A stretch of 64,000 nucleotides of DNA from Allantophomopsis cytisporea (Eukaryota > Ascomycota > Leotiomycetes > Phacidiales > Phacidiaceae). Of this stretch, positions 1 to 13,635 are shown in pieces (position 1 is the first letter of the stretch; each line of letters starts with the position of its first letter). The stretch lies in NCBI GenBank assembly GCA_024752435.1, contig CP103021.1, positions 124,001-188,000 of the forward strand, read 5' to 3'. Position numbers and translations under genes: made by a program. The notes beneath the pieces were generated by a model. It did not search any database. It was not told the DNA's origin and saw only the letters and a program-made list of their open reading frames with translations.

Positions 1-3000
1 AATTTCCTGGCTTTTTTGCTTGCTCGCTCGGTCACTCATCTCCGGGATACGTACGCCTCTAGCTGTCTTGTGTGTTTTTTCCCCCTAAGGCTTGCGGCTT
101 TGAAAGGGGCAGGTCATGCGCGTCAGATTGGAAGGATTAACAGGACCGTTTCAAGCAAACATGTGGATTTCTCCGTCAAGGACTCCAAGGGAAGGTGATC
201 CGAAGATGCCGTCCCTGAAAATTCGATTGCCAAATCAACGGTGCAGACTGTTTCTGCTGTAAGAAAGGCTCGGGAAAGAGTTCTGTTGTGAGTGGGACCA
301 ATCAAAGGACATGGCGAAAGGTCCTGGTGATGTTGAATAACGGAGATATCCCATGTCCAATCACAAATATCCTCGAGATATGACATCCGTCTGGTTTGGA
401 ATTATTGTATCTAATCCTCACACGTGAGTGATTTGGTCTTCTTCCCGGGATCTTCTTTGAAAGAACATGTGCAACGCAAGGCCAAGGGCAAGGACGGTAT
501 GGAATTTTAAAATTGAGGCAACGGCAACTTTCTTTTGTCCTTTTCTTTAGCAAACGATATGCAGGTTTGTGGCTGTTGAAAAGTGTGGGGAAACAGGCTT
601 GTGTATTGGTCCAGATTTCTGTCGTGCCGTCAAAGAGTAGCGCCTCTTCCAGCGCGTAAGGGAAACAAATAAGGGTCAGCTCTTGTTCATGCATCAGTAG
701 AAAATGCTGGGGGAGGCTAGTGACAGATTAGTGGAGCGGAAGTGCGATTGTTTTACGAGTAGAGAGAGGGTTATGCAGGGTGTTGGCACATCTTGACCCT
801 GCTCATACTGTACAGAGAGTACTGTACATACGCGCATGGGAGCTTACTGAGGTGCATCTCTGATCGTGATGACAAAAGTGCTTGCCATGCTTGCTAACGA
901 TTTTGAGCAAGAGTTGCATACGGACTTTCTCCATGATCCGTGCCTGATGCGCAATAATGGGGCTTGCTGTGGTGTCCGTTCCAAAACATGCAATTTCTGG
1001 ATAAGAAGCTGTTACCGGCTATGGTAAGGATATTTCACAGCTGAGGATAGGAGTAGATGAGCAACACGCATCCATACTGCCCATAACTAAAGAGCATAGA
1101 AGTCAGTATTGCGTAGTGATCCATACTACAATTAAGAAGAGAACACGATGGGATGGATGGTATGTCATTTTTATGAGCCAAGTGGTGAAGGAGGGTGAGT
1201 AGTGCACAAGAGTGGATCCTAATTGGTAGAGGATGGGAGACGTACAATATATGTATGAATCTTTCCATAAATCATTCGGATACACATTAGAAAAACGTCT
1301 GTTCGATGTCATACCTCGTAGAGAGAGTCAATCTTCGATTGAAAGAATACAACTGCTATGTAGTATACCAACAAGAAGCCTGAAGCATACCGAAGGCGAA
1401 GAGTTGTTAAGCAGACACATCCGTCGTATGAACGAACGTCTGGAGGTAGGCTAAACTATGAATAAAGAGTAAGCATGATGTTTACCATGGCCTTGATTTC
1501 TGGGGGCTGCACATACATTCATTGTACACCTTGCAAGAAGCGCATATCTTGATGCTAGAAGTGCTAGGAGTGACCCGGCTTCGTACGGATAGCCTGTACA
1601 CCTGACTTCATGTAGGACGACTTTGTTAGAAAGTTTTCAAAGGTCGGGTGTGTGAGCTTACATGGGAATGGTATAGTTCGGCATCCCACAAAACCAGCAT
1701 CGGAGTTCTGCTTGCTTTGGGGAATACTGCGACGGAACCGTCAGACCCGACACACTCAAGGCTCCATATTTCCCCCAAATGTTCGAGGTCAGCGCGACGT
1801 CTTGAATATCGCACGGATCAGAAACCCAGTTGAACATTGTTGATGGATAGGAGCAGTAGCAGGGCTCAGTTGTTTGCACAGAGCCAAAGATACCTGGCAA
1901 TCACTGGAAACCTCTTTCATTGGTAATTAGTATGGTAGAAATGGACTGGGTGAGTTAAGGAGGAAAAGAGTGGGAAGACAGCCAGCCACGAAGCCGGCAA
2001 GGCAGTAGCGATTATTGAGGCAGTCATCATCACTCTAAATTCTTACCTACCTACTGCGCCTGAAGCGTGAGTTGTGTTCGATCAAATGACTTCTTTTACA
2101 TTCCTGCAATATTGATGTGCTTCATATTCAAGCAAGCAAACAAAACACATAATATAGCCTAGACCGAGCCAAGGTTGTAAAGTATCATGAAACTTCATGT
2201 ATGTAAACGAATGCTTGACATAAAGACACAGTGCTTGGATTATACTGCCACGCTCCTTGATGATTCTGTACTCCAGATTAATATAGTGATGCACTATTGA
2301 AAATTGCGTCCTCGAGGTTTCCGCCAGGTGGGATGCATCGCTGAGACGTTGATTGGACGATTGACACTCTGATCCCGTTGTTCCAGAATCCAGAATATCC
2401 CTCTGCGGCTCACGAGGTTGAGGTCCCGTTTGAACATATACACTTGCTGTCGCACCCTTTGGCTTTTGGCCTCTGGCCTCCTACTTCGTTTACTCGTAAT
2501 CCAACCAGCCACACCGCTCCAATCCAAGCTTTTGCAAGCTCGGGCCAGAGAGTGGTGACACCATGAATCCCGACCGAGACCCTCGTGTGATGCTATCATA
2601 TCTGGGGAATGGGGAAATTGAAAGGGGATTCCGTTTTGTGGGGAAATAGTCACTGCGTACATCAATTTGCAACATGAAGAAGGGAAAAACACTCACTCAC
2701 TCACACAGCACGACGCAAGAAACGCACCATGTCTGTCGGGGAGGAGAAGCTGGTCGAAATGACAGAAAGTGCACGAGGGAAGCCTCCCCTTTCCCGAAAT
2801 GAGATGTGATAGGAGACAGGCTCGGATGAATGTCTGTATTTTCACTCAGAAGACTTTCTGTTCAACACAGGGCTGGAGTACAACTTATCCATTACTAATG
2901 TTAAGGCAATGAATGAACAGTTCGGGAAGGAAGAGAAAGCAAGGCTGTTGATGAGCAACACGCGGGTCACACACTTATAGCCACGCGAATGCCTTAGACT

Positions 3001-6000
3001 CAGACTGCATAGTGGGATGTGGGACAGTAAACACGGCTCCCATCGGCTGTTCACCCCGTCACAAGTGCGTGTCGGAGACCAGGGTGGACAGCGTCCTTCT
3101 CTGTTCACGCCATCAATTTTTCGATGGATGGCAAATATCTATAGATGCACTTATATTAACGCTTATAACCCTCTACGATGCTGGTATCTCGTTGAAATAC
3201 AGGCGAAGGTATACAGTGTTGAGATGAACCTTTGCAATGGAACGGAGCGTTTTCCCGTTGGCGCCACTCCCGGATCTCAGTCTGGGCTCGAAACTTCGTA
3301 TCCCATAACAATCCAAACGATCTTCGCGGTTTGTTTCGACATAATTTATTGGCCCCTAGTTGCTGAGCCTGGAGCGGACAAAAATCTCCTTACTGTATAC
3401 CTATACGTAAAGTCACCTTAGTACCTCAGAGGGAAAATCAGTACATAGGTCATCGTGATGTTCGGATTAGATCATGGCGGCAGCCTATATATTCAAAGAA
3501 ATCTATGATTCGTCTCCCGCAGTATAGTTGAACACATCTCCTACAGCCATCTATGCCGGTGAAAGTGTAATTTAACCATCAAGCATATTGGGGCGAAATT
3601 CGTTACGTCGTTACGTCGTTAGGAGCGTATATGTTCATGACCCTTGACTCATCGAGTCCTACCTCCAAGATAAAAAAAAAATGTCTCTGTTCCTGGTTCA
3701 ATCCACTGCTTCCTGTGCCGTACACGACAATGCAGAGATGATGATCTGCTACTCAAGTCCATTACGGGCACAGTGAGTCGACGTGGTAGGACATCTCAGT
3801 CTCTTCACTCCGTACTGCGGAAGCTGATGCAGTCTGATAGCGCATGTGGAAGATCTCAACTTGATGTATGTATGTACGGGGGGGTGTGGCAGGGAACTTG
3901 AGTGATTAATGCACGATTTGTCTTGTATCGCCGTGCTCTGTTCTGTAATCAAATGCGAGCGCGGTAAGAGTCATGAGAATCTATCCAGTAAATCCCTACG
4001 TTCAAACTGCGGAATCTTTGCGACTCGTTGAAAACCCTGAAGGATGAGTGGAACTGAGTGCGGCGAGATGCGACGATGTAACGGGCAGCACCTTGAAGAA
4101 AAAGATGTACCGGTCTCGTCCCAGACCGACGATGCCAAACCCCGGACTTTGATGGAGGCTAGGTCCATTGCGTGTCCTGAACGACCCGCACAGCCCATCG
4201 GCCCTGGACAGTGGCACTTGGCAACTCACAGCATCGAAAACCTCGGGGCGGAAAGGCAGCGAAACCTGCCCATTCATAGAAACACATAATAGGGTGGATA
4301 TTGATGAGAGAGCAACTCCACAGGCATTCTCAGCCTGCTCGTGCAGACGACAGCACTCAGTCTGTTCTACCCGGCTCTGTCGACTTTATTTGCCGTGACG
4401 TAGCATTCAAACTGGACTCGATATGGAGACATGACCAGTACCGAAATATGAAGTACAAGTGTTGTGGAGTCGTAAATATGGAATATGGAAGATCGCTTCA
4501 AGTTTCATACAGAGCACCGAAGTTGCATCTCTATTCCGTGGAAGTCAGCAATGCGGCTTTTGGGGGGCTTTTCTTGTCGTCGCCATCATCTCAGCACGGC
4601 TTAGTTGGTATGTATGATACACCGTCGTGACGGAATACTGAGAGTAGTAGTCCACGCTCATAGTCCTCCCGTCAGTGCATGGGAGAGGCGTCTGGTGTGT
4701 GTCTGTTGAAGAAGCAAGACTCTTTTCCTTCAACGATGCTTGCGATATGGCGTGCATACTGTAAAATGCAGTCAGTACGCCAGTAGTATGAATGGAAATG
4801 TGTACCCTCAGACCCTATGATACATGGGCGGGCATGATGGCGTCGAGAACAACCTTGAGAGCTGCGTATGGTGTCGGCATGCGGTTTTGGTTGGTGCTGG
4901 TAAAGAACGCGCTGCTTGTGGAGAGTATGTGTGTGTGCTGGCCCTTGAAGCGTACTCGTGCATGTATTCTACCTACTTTACATCGTGCCAGACCTTAAAT
5001 TGAGAAAGTCGACGGGAGCACACTCCATCCATGCACTCGAAGCAACAACAACAACCCTTCATGCCTCTCGACACACCACGCAGAGCACTACCACATCATA
5101 ATCTATTTCTATTAGTCGTTATTTTACGAAAAGAACTCTACGAGGAGATCCAAGTCCCCTATCCATACTCAGAATTCCCATGTCGATAATTGCGCCATGC
5201 TCAACTGCCTACGGTATGGATATACTTGCATACATTCATGTATGTATGGATGGATATGCATCCGTGCATACTCTGCCCGACACTCATCTTCGTCGTTCAA
5301 TAATGCTAGGTAAGTATGAATATTTCTAAGTACAGTCAGTATTCATATCCTATTTCCCTCGCCCATGACTACTAGTATCCATCCGAAATACCTCGAATCG
5401 GCTCTAGTGTACCATTCCTTGTCTACTCAAACCCCAGGTTCCCACCATCTTATGACTATCACATAGATACACTCTAACGTCGTATGGCAGTACCTTCCTA
5501 CTCTTCTTTTAGAAGCTCTCGTACCTCATCTTCGTCCTCGTCTTAGTGTCTCTGAATCCTTAGGAGAAGGTCTAGTATGCCAGCATGCCTTGAACTGCTT
5601 GCATACAGCATAGTCGTGTGCAGTTGTGTACGAGCAATTCTACCAAGTACAGTCTGGGGCATACTACTGTCTTAGCACCGCTGTTCGGGCCTGAAATTCG
5701 AAAACTTTCCTGGTGACCCTGCCAGGAGCTTGTCCAGCCTTGACCTAACAAGCCCAGCTGTTTCTGTGCTCAAGACTGTTCGAGGTGGAAATATTAGCAA
5801 ATAATTCCAGTAAAGCCCTTGGCTAAGGACTTGCTTAATTCCCTGGAGCCAGTCAGGGAGTTCTCTTTTGTGTCCCCATACCCGGCTGACCTGAATGCTG
5901 GGTTATGATATCCTAGGTACATTCTAGACTACACCAACACGGCTACTGTACTACTAAGAAAGGCGCTGACCAACCAGTCCGTACCCCCCTAACTCCAAAT

Positions 6001-7479
6001 ACGATCAGGCTGTCGTTGAGCGTGGAGACCCTGATTTTTGGGAAGTTCGTGTTGACACTAGCCCTGAGGCCTGATGTGAGTGCTTGTGGGAATATGCTTG
6101 CTTTTGAGTTGCCTACGTGTAAGGTACAGACAAGAAGACTCGTGAAATCATATCACATCCCCCTTTGTCAGTGTATGAATGAGGATGAGTGAGTGCTGAT
6201 CAAAGGAGTGAAGTGTGAATGAACGATAAGAGTGGGTGTAGTATGAGCATGCGTCTAGACATGGGTGGGTATAATAGTGAATGGCACGAAATGGCTCCGG
6301 CATTGGTGAAATACATGCACTAGGAGAGAGTATGATGTACGAAAGTGCCGCTGTCTGTCTCTGGTACCGTCAGTTCTCTGTGATGCGGTGCTGTGCTGTG
6401 CTGTGTGCTGTGTTATTTATTACTTTGGGTCATGGTCACCATGATCTATGTCTCTCTGTGTACACAAGCGTACTGGTGCACGTACATACAAGAACATTGG
6501 CGTACACTACCTATACAGTATCCCGAAAGCTTTCGAGGCACAGCACAGCTCTCACTCATCCTCTCACACTCTCCTACTCAGTTCCGCTCCTCCAGTCTTC
6601 CTGTACAACGAATTAGATATATTCATAAAGATCATCCAAAAGAAAATACGCATTGAGAGACCATTTGTTGCGTTCCTTTACGAAGAAAAGCTCGAAGCAT
6701 ATATATGCGATTACTTCGAATTCCGAAGTAGAAAGAAAGGTGGTGCTACAATAACAACTTACATTCTTCTCATCCAACTCTCGTACATACACGCACCAAG
6801 CACCAGCACCGGCACCATCATCGTCATCGTCAACATCAACTTCGTCACAAACCGCTGCACCCGGCCAGAAACAGCACTTCATTGCAGCATCAGTTGACGG
6901 AGGAAAGTACAAAATCCAGTTGCCGTCACAAGGGAAGGGAAAATAAAAAGGCTCCATCCATCCATCGGTCCCATCGCATATCACGAACACCACAGGACGT
7001 GGGTATTCTTCGCCCTCGGTTCCACCGCAAGGACGGAAGGTATTCGGGTGAGCGTCTCTCAAGCATTGAAAGAACAAGGAGACACTGCACGACGCACAGT
7101 CTCGGTTACTCATCCTACCAACGTGCCTGTTGCCTTTGCTTGCCACGCCGTCGAGCAAGCATCCACTACGTTGCAGGACATCAATAACCAAAGGGAGGCC
7201 AAGAAATAGAGCAGGCTGTGGACCATCACAGGGCCGTGCATGAAAGGTGTTTGCCAACCACACGATTGAGTTGTACGTCCTACCATTTGTTCTGCCTTTT
7301 GCCTCTCCGGCTCTTCTCTCGTTCTCACGAAACCAGTTGCTGCTTCCTTCTGAGAATCACTTACAATTGAAGTGTCATGCTAATTGCCATTCACTTCTTG
7401 TAGCATGCCAGGAAATCCAATACATCTGAACATTCCGCCATAATTGTTCAATATCGTATAAGATACTCATTCAGAAACA
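1..7479. other. Gene-free interval upstream of the zinc-finger regulator
   Basis: I see no gene here that I can support. The open frames are short, overlap on both strands, often lack a true ATG and show no recognisable domain. The longest (minus strand, 7263 to 6613) begins at a non-ATG codon and is dominated by low-complexity sequence. Visible details are a short tandem at 3601-3621 (unit GTTACGTC), a GTGCT-rich stretch near 6390-6412, and many short ATG frames in the last 1 kb that would be upstream frames if the regulator transcript starts far upstream. The most likely role is an extended promoter or leader of the gene starting at 7480, possibly with non-coding transcripts. The left edge is cut by the window. 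Confidence 0.5.
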
Positions 7480-10400
7480 ATGTCGACCGACTCGGCGACG
7501 TCTCAAGCCACACAACCTCCTCAGGTCATGTCAGCGTCGACGTCATCCTCCCCCGATGGGCCTGCTCCGACCAACGGCAATGTAAACAGTGGTGAAAATG
7601 GTACGATTAACAACATTCAAATCTGCAATGTTTGATTGTGGGAGAACATTTCTTGGGGCTCCGTTTATCGTTGGCGACTGCGTTTTATATACAAAGACTC
7701 TATACTGACTTTATGTGATGATAGCGGCACCGGCAACCAACGGGAGCGCCAAAGCACCGACCAACTTTCCCCCTCCAAAGAATGATAAACCTAGACCGCA
7801 CGTCTGTGGTACCTGCCAACGATGCTTTGCACGATTGGAACATCTGAAGCGTCATGAAAGGTCTCATACAAAGGAAAAGCCGTTCGAGTGCCCAGAATGC
7901 ACAAGATGCTTTGCCCGCCGAGACCTTCTGTTACGACATCAACAAAAGCTCCATATGACCACGACGCCCTCCTCGAGACCAAGGAATCGTCGAGAAAGTA
8001 CTAGCAGCACTGCAGGTGGCCCAGGAAGGGTACGCAAGAACTCCGTTGCCAATAACGGCGGTGCAGGAACTATGAGACCTCGTGCGAATACTATTAGCCA
8101 TGTGGATGGGGCCGCAATACATTTAATGGCAGCTGCCAATGCCAACGTATCAAGGACTGGTTCCAATCGTACTCCTGGGGGACATAGCCATCACCCCAGC
8201 CTTACCGGATTGCCAATGCATGGAGACTACCCGTTTGGAGGCATGTCCACTGCTTTAGGCCAACGAGGATTAAACCATGGACTCCCAAAATTGGATACAA
8301 ATGGATTCAGTACTATGGAATTTGGAGGTGGTCTCCGCACCGCACCAATTGGTGGTTTCAGCAATGAATTTGACTTTGAAGGTCTGTTATTTGGGCCAGG
8401 ATCTAATACCATTAATCCAAATGCATTGCATTACAATGATTCTCCTCCATCCATGGCTTTGGACTCAGCATCGCCGTTCACACATCCATTTTCAGAGATG
8501 ACTTCAGGAACTGGTCTAGAAGAGACCTTTGACTGGATGAATGGCTTCGATCATCAGATGTCCTTCGCAAACAACGAAAATGCACTTGATGGCTCCTCTC
8601 CATCTGCCATAAGCACAGCTAGTCAAAGCGGTATCAGTGAGGTTATGCTTGATGGTTCAAACAACCCAGCAGCTACTTCCGGTGCCATGTGGCAACACTC
8701 AATGATGGCACCTATGATGACTCCCCATCCTTTCTCCCTGGACCTTTCCGGATCGGGGTTTCCAGACCTCATGAATGGCGGACCCATGTCACCTCATAGT
8801 CTGCCTCAGAAGAACTTTAATGACCCGTATTTTTCTACTCCGCCGCCTTCCATGAGCTCAATGAGTCCCTCTGTGCTGCCGAATATGTCTTCCCAAGGCG
8901 TTCATCATAGCATCAACTTAGGCCCAGAGACACCAACATCGAGTAATGGGAGCGTGTTTGGCGCATCTCCAGCTTCTACGGTGACAGATTCTACCAGACA
9001 GGCGCTGTTGGTAGCGCTCTCTCAGTGTGCTCCTTTCGGAGGCCGCAAATACTCTTTCACAAGTGCTAGCTCGCCACTTTCTCCTCGTTTCGCTGCACGA
9101 TCCAACAGCATGAGTGAATCATCTATCAACCTTCCTAAGACTTCCAGTCTACAAAGATACGTTGCGGCTTATATTCGTTACTTCCATCCTCATCTGCCAT
9201 TCTTGCATATCCCTACTCTTTCGTTTGATGTGCAGTCGAACAACCAAAGTGTTCGCAACAACGTTGCATCTGGCCTACTCGGTGGTCGTGGATGTTTGCT
9301 TCTTTCCATGGCAGCAATTGGTGCTCTATATGAACTGGAACAAGTTCAATCGAAAGAACTGTTTGAATCCGCTAAAAAGATGATCCAGCTTTATCTCGAA
9401 GAAAGACGTAAAGAGGACATTCGGAAAGCGGATATGCGGAAGGCTGGCATCCCAGATCAAGACTCAAATGGTACCTCAGAGAATGAGACTCACACTCCTG
9501 TCTGGCTTGTCCAGGCAATGCTGTTGAATGTTGTCTATGGACACAATTGTGGGGACAAAATCGCAGGAGACATTGCAAGCACACATTGTACTGCGCTTGT
9601 GAGCCTCGCAAGAGCAGCAGACCTTCCGGGTCAGCAAAACCCACCCTCGACTACCTCGAACCAATCCGACATTCAAATGACAGACGATGAGTTGGTTCTT
9701 GAAGAGTGGAGCAACGGTGTGAAGCAAGAAACTTCAGACGATCAAGCGGAATGGTATAAATGGAAGATTTCTGAGGAGAGAAAACGAACTTTGTATGCCG
9801 TCTTCATTCTCTCGAGCCTGTTGGTCTCTGCATATAACCATGCACCTGCATTGACAAATTCCGAAATCATGCTTGGTCTGCCTTGTGACGAGGAGCTATG
9901 GTCAGCAGATAGTGCATCATCCTTCGAAGCCAAAGGAGGAATGAACATGGCAAAACAAAACCAAGTCACGTTCCATGACGCATTGGGTGAGCTCCTACGA
10001 ACATCTGAGAGACAGCAGCAAATGACTACGCAACCCTTTGGACAAGGTCCAGGTCCTCAAGACCTACCGCACACTGATTTGAAGCCAAGCACTTTTGGTT
10101 GCTTGGTACTTATCAATGCGCTGCACAATTATATTTGGGAGACGAGACAAAGACATCATAGTAAGGTCTGGACCAACGAAGAGACGGAGAAAATGCATCG
10201 ACACATCGAACCAGCATTGAAGGCTTGGCAAGCTGCATGGGCTAGTAACCCCCACCACAGCCTTGAAAGACCAAATCCATTTGGCCTTGGTCCGCTTTCC
10301 GCAGATAGCATCCCATTGCTTGACTTGGCATACGTTCGTCTATTTGTCAATCTTGCAAGATCAAAGGAGAAGTTCTGGCAACGCGACTATGATGGCATGG

Positions 10401-11212
10401 CAGAAGAGCTGTCTCGTGGTAGTGAGATTGTCCAGCATGCTGAACACTCACCAAACTCGAATAATTCTGACTCCAGCGCGGAGTTCAGCGGGTCTTCTAA
10501 TTCGAGTGTCTTCCAGGACTCTCCACCGACTGATATGTCGTCTTCTGATTTCCTTACCAACAAGTCACCTGTTAATTTGTCACAACAGTCGCAGCACATT
10601 TCACAACAGGGCACAACATCAAAGCGCGAACGCCATCTACGCAAAGCTGCTTTCTATGCGGCAGATTCGCTCTCTATGTCTGACAAACTTGGTGTAACGT
10701 TCGCAGATTTCACATCTCGAGAATTACCACTGCAATCAGCGATGTGCGCATTCGATTGCGCACAAGTTCTCGCTGAGTGGGTAGCAACAGTACAAGAACG
10801 TGTCGGCCGTTATCTGGGCATCCTGGGGAAAGATGAGGTTGATATTGGACAAGTACCAGCAATTATGCTCCTTGAAGAAGAGGATTGTAAATTGCTCAGC
10901 AAAATCCAAGAAGTCCTGAATAGCGCAAGCATCAAGATGGAATATGAGCTCGCCGCAATGAATGGTATTCAAGCCATGAACACTGCCCAGCATCTACCAG
11001 GCTCAAACGATGCCGGTTACGGAAGCAAGATCCTGAAGGTTACAGCATATATGCTTGACAAGGCAGCAGTGTGGCCTGGTATGTTTCTTTCTTGTCACCC
11101 GAATAATATATACTAACAACGATCAGTAACTCACCTCATGGCACGCAGCCTCGAGACACAAGCTAGTCATATGCGTGCTCGCGCCGAGAACTCCGTCTTG
11201 ATGCGCGACTAA
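7480..11212 (+). CDS. C2H2 zinc-finger transcription factor with fungal_trans domain (AmdX/Adr1-type)
   Basis: Three exons: 7480-7600, 7725-11078, 11127-11212, giving 1186 residues. Intron 1 (124 nt) has a CTGAC branch site, intron 2 (48 nt) has CTAAC, and both joins keep frame. Two adjacent C2H2 fingers lie at about residues 66-121 (C-x2-C, H-x3-H in finger 1; H-x4-H in finger 2, ending RHQQKLH). The recognition helices resemble yeast Adr1 and Aspergillus AmdX. A long Ser/Asn/Pro/Gly-rich segment follows, then from about residue 515 a helical fungal_trans (fungal-specific TF) region beginning near YVAAYIRYFHPHLPFLH. Adr1/AmdX proteins are nuclear activators of carbon- or nitrogen-source genes; the targets of this one are not shown by the sequence. 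The ATG at 7480 was chosen because exon 1 joins cleanly to the finger exon. Family is confident; orthology to AmdX is probable only. Confidence 0.88.
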
Positions 11213-12682
11213 ATTGACTCGATTGAGATCTTCGAGCACAGAAGAAAAAAAGAAAAAAAAAAAAGACGCAAAAAAGGGTCTATTTGGCATCCGAATCCTT
11301 TTCAAAAGCAACACATTGAAGCACTAAAAAGCGACTACCTCCCAGATCGATGATGCCTTGTTTTCATTTCCTCCTGGTTTTCAAGAGGACACGTTTAATT
11401 CTTCTGTGCTTTCTGTATCTTTTCTTCTTTGGACTGGATGCACGGAGTTTTTAATGCTTTTAAGCCCCCATATTTTTCGATTGATCAGAACGTGCGGTCC
11501 CAAGAAAAGACGCAGCACAAACCATCTTCTTGGATTCCTCTACCCTTTGGTCTTTTATAGGTCTTGACAGGTGGGCTTCTTCGAAGTGGTTTCCCATTTC
11601 CTTTCTGATTTCGATTCTGCTATTTGTTCTATTCGAGGTTCGGTTCTTGCAACACGGACTGTAAAAAGAATCCGCAGTTACTACGTTGGGAGTTCTGTTT
11701 TTCTGGACTGACCTACCAATCATTGTCTCTTCTTTTCTGATTTATGACACCCAAAAAGGTTATATGAGATTTTCGAGTGGGCTTATATTTTGAGGGGTTC
11801 TCTTTCCGGAGCGGGCTGGATTAGGGGAAGCTGGCTTTGTGACGGAGGCTAGTATATGGGCCTGGATGCCGGTCTGATGTGTCGCGGTTTTGATGGCCTC
11901 TTTCTTACTATTCTTCTTTATAATGAATGACATATGGTCATGTTTCCGAGGCTTGGAGTAGCTGCACATATGGAGCGGGTTGGGCCGTTTTCTGCTGAAT
12001 ATAACGGCGTGTTGAATGAAACGGTTGATTTGCGTCTGAGAGAAGGCTTGGCTGGGGAGGATTTTGTATTCATGCTTGGTCTTTCTGGATAGTGAAGAGG
12101 TTGGGATTGGCTTGGTTTGGTTTGAAGGAATTGGTATTGGTATGGGACCGGATTTGACTTGGATCGGCTTGGACATTCATTAGTGAGGCATGGGAATCAA
12201 TGACTTTTGATGACTATTTTGCATTCTGCAGTTGAATATGGCTACATGACTTGACGGCAATTGATATTGCATGGTGCAGGTTTGCCCTTTTAGGATATGA
12301 TTTCGAGGCCTATCGCGCTATTTCGATATGCAGTTGTCAGAGCTAGAGAGAAAGACATAAACGGAGACAGTAAAACAAGATGGAAACTACAAACGGCAAA
12401 AGAAGTCTACTACTGTGTTCAATCTAGCAGAAGCTTTGGACCATGTGTAAGTAATGTGATATAAGGTACTCATATTGTAGCGGACTTAATATAACCATTC
12501 GGTTATGCTCCAGTATTATTTATGCTTAGATGATGAAAGGCAGGCCTATAGCCCCTGTGGTCCTGTCTTATCGATCATAATGTAGATCGGTTTCTCCAGG
12601 TTCGAGTTTGTGTTCCTTTGCATGATCAAATTTAAATATTTTGTCCAAAAGTGAGACTTCAACTGACATACAAATATAGCAA

Positions 12683-12719
12683 TTATATATAGCAGATATA
12701 TATAGCAGATATATATAGC
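12683..12719. repeat. AT-rich tandem repeat, about 13-nt unit
   Basis: The unit AGATATATATAGC occurs in nearly three copies in a row; the first is slightly shortened. It lies in intergenic DNA, probably an expandable minisatellite without coding role. Confidence 0.8.
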
Positions 12720-13541
12720 TTGGAGGGGTCGATTGAAAGCCTGATTGTAGTATCTGCTACGGAATGCGGAAACCTCATGTGATATTCCGCCGTTTCTAAC
12801 GAGAACTTCATCGACTACAGGCTACTCAGCTCTTTCTTATAAGGAGGAAGGAAATTTCGTGCAGAAGGATACAGGTTGTCGAATCGATCATTGTCTCGCA
12901 TGTGTCTGATAATCTCCCCCAATATCCTGACAGGGCAGCATAGGGGTCGGAGCATTAGGGATAATTGAATAAGCTCAGGATGAATTATATAGATGATGGG
13001 CTTCCACTCGAACCATGCCTGTTTTATGAAGCATAACTCGGTAGCTCGAGAGGATCTAACTTGGTCTTGAGGGCAGTATTTCTTTTGCTCGTCGTAGTTC
13101 GTACGTACTGCCTATCGTATGCGTATCGTATCAGTGTCCGTATTGGAGTGCGAATGCGAATACGGAGCATAAAAGTAAAATGGGGGATCTAGAGAACCTT
13201 TTAGGCGAGCCTAGGCCATGTTCTACTAGCGCAGCAGTTAGGGCGCTATGCTGGTCATGTGATCGAATATTATGTAAGTCTAAGGTAGGATTGCAGTATC
13301 TTTTTCATTTCTTTGGTGATCGGTCTAGGAAGCCTGCATATAATAAATATCTGCCTGATACTAGATGAAGCCTTGTATCGGGCAAGTTTCCACCGTTTCT
13401 TGTCGGTTACTGGTTCATTTCACGTAAACAAATCAAGTGGTAGCACCTAGGGTAAGCGGTGAAGTGACGTCGACTAGCATACTGATGTCGGGAGTTATAC
13501 AGGGATAAGATGCGATGCGATGCCATGGGATATCATAAGCT

Positions 13542-13635
13542 GGGAGAAGAGGAGAGGAGGAGGGAAAAGAAGGAGGAGGAGGAGGAGGAGGAGGAGGAGG
13601 AGGAGAACGAGGAGAACGAGGAGAACGAGGAGAGG
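13542..13635. repeat. Purine-rich GGA/GAGAAC microsatellite tract
   Basis: Almost uninterrupted purine DNA: a core of about twelve AGG triplets (roughly 13570-13605) followed by three copies of the 9-mer GAACGAGGA. It lies about 700 bp upstream of the WD40 gene start. Long purine/pyrimidine asymmetry can form triplex DNA, but nothing here proves a function. Confidence 0.85.

Noticed and set aside
3685..3705. GGTTCAATCC, a tRNA B-box-like word
   Set aside because: No A box or cloverleaf arms at the correct distance upstream.
6613..7263. 216-codon minus-strand frame upstream of the zinc-finger gene
   Set aside because: It starts at a non-ATG codon, contains an Asp run from a simple repeat and has no domain; more likely leader or promoter sequence.
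11760..12176. 138-codon minus-strand frame
   Set aside because: Composition is repetitive (Pro/Lys/Ser from degenerate repeats), it lies in the likely 3' UTR of the zinc-finger gene and no domain is seen.
12596..12612. GGTTCGAGTTT, a tRNA B-box-like word
   Set aside because: No matching A box; the T-arm stem cannot form.
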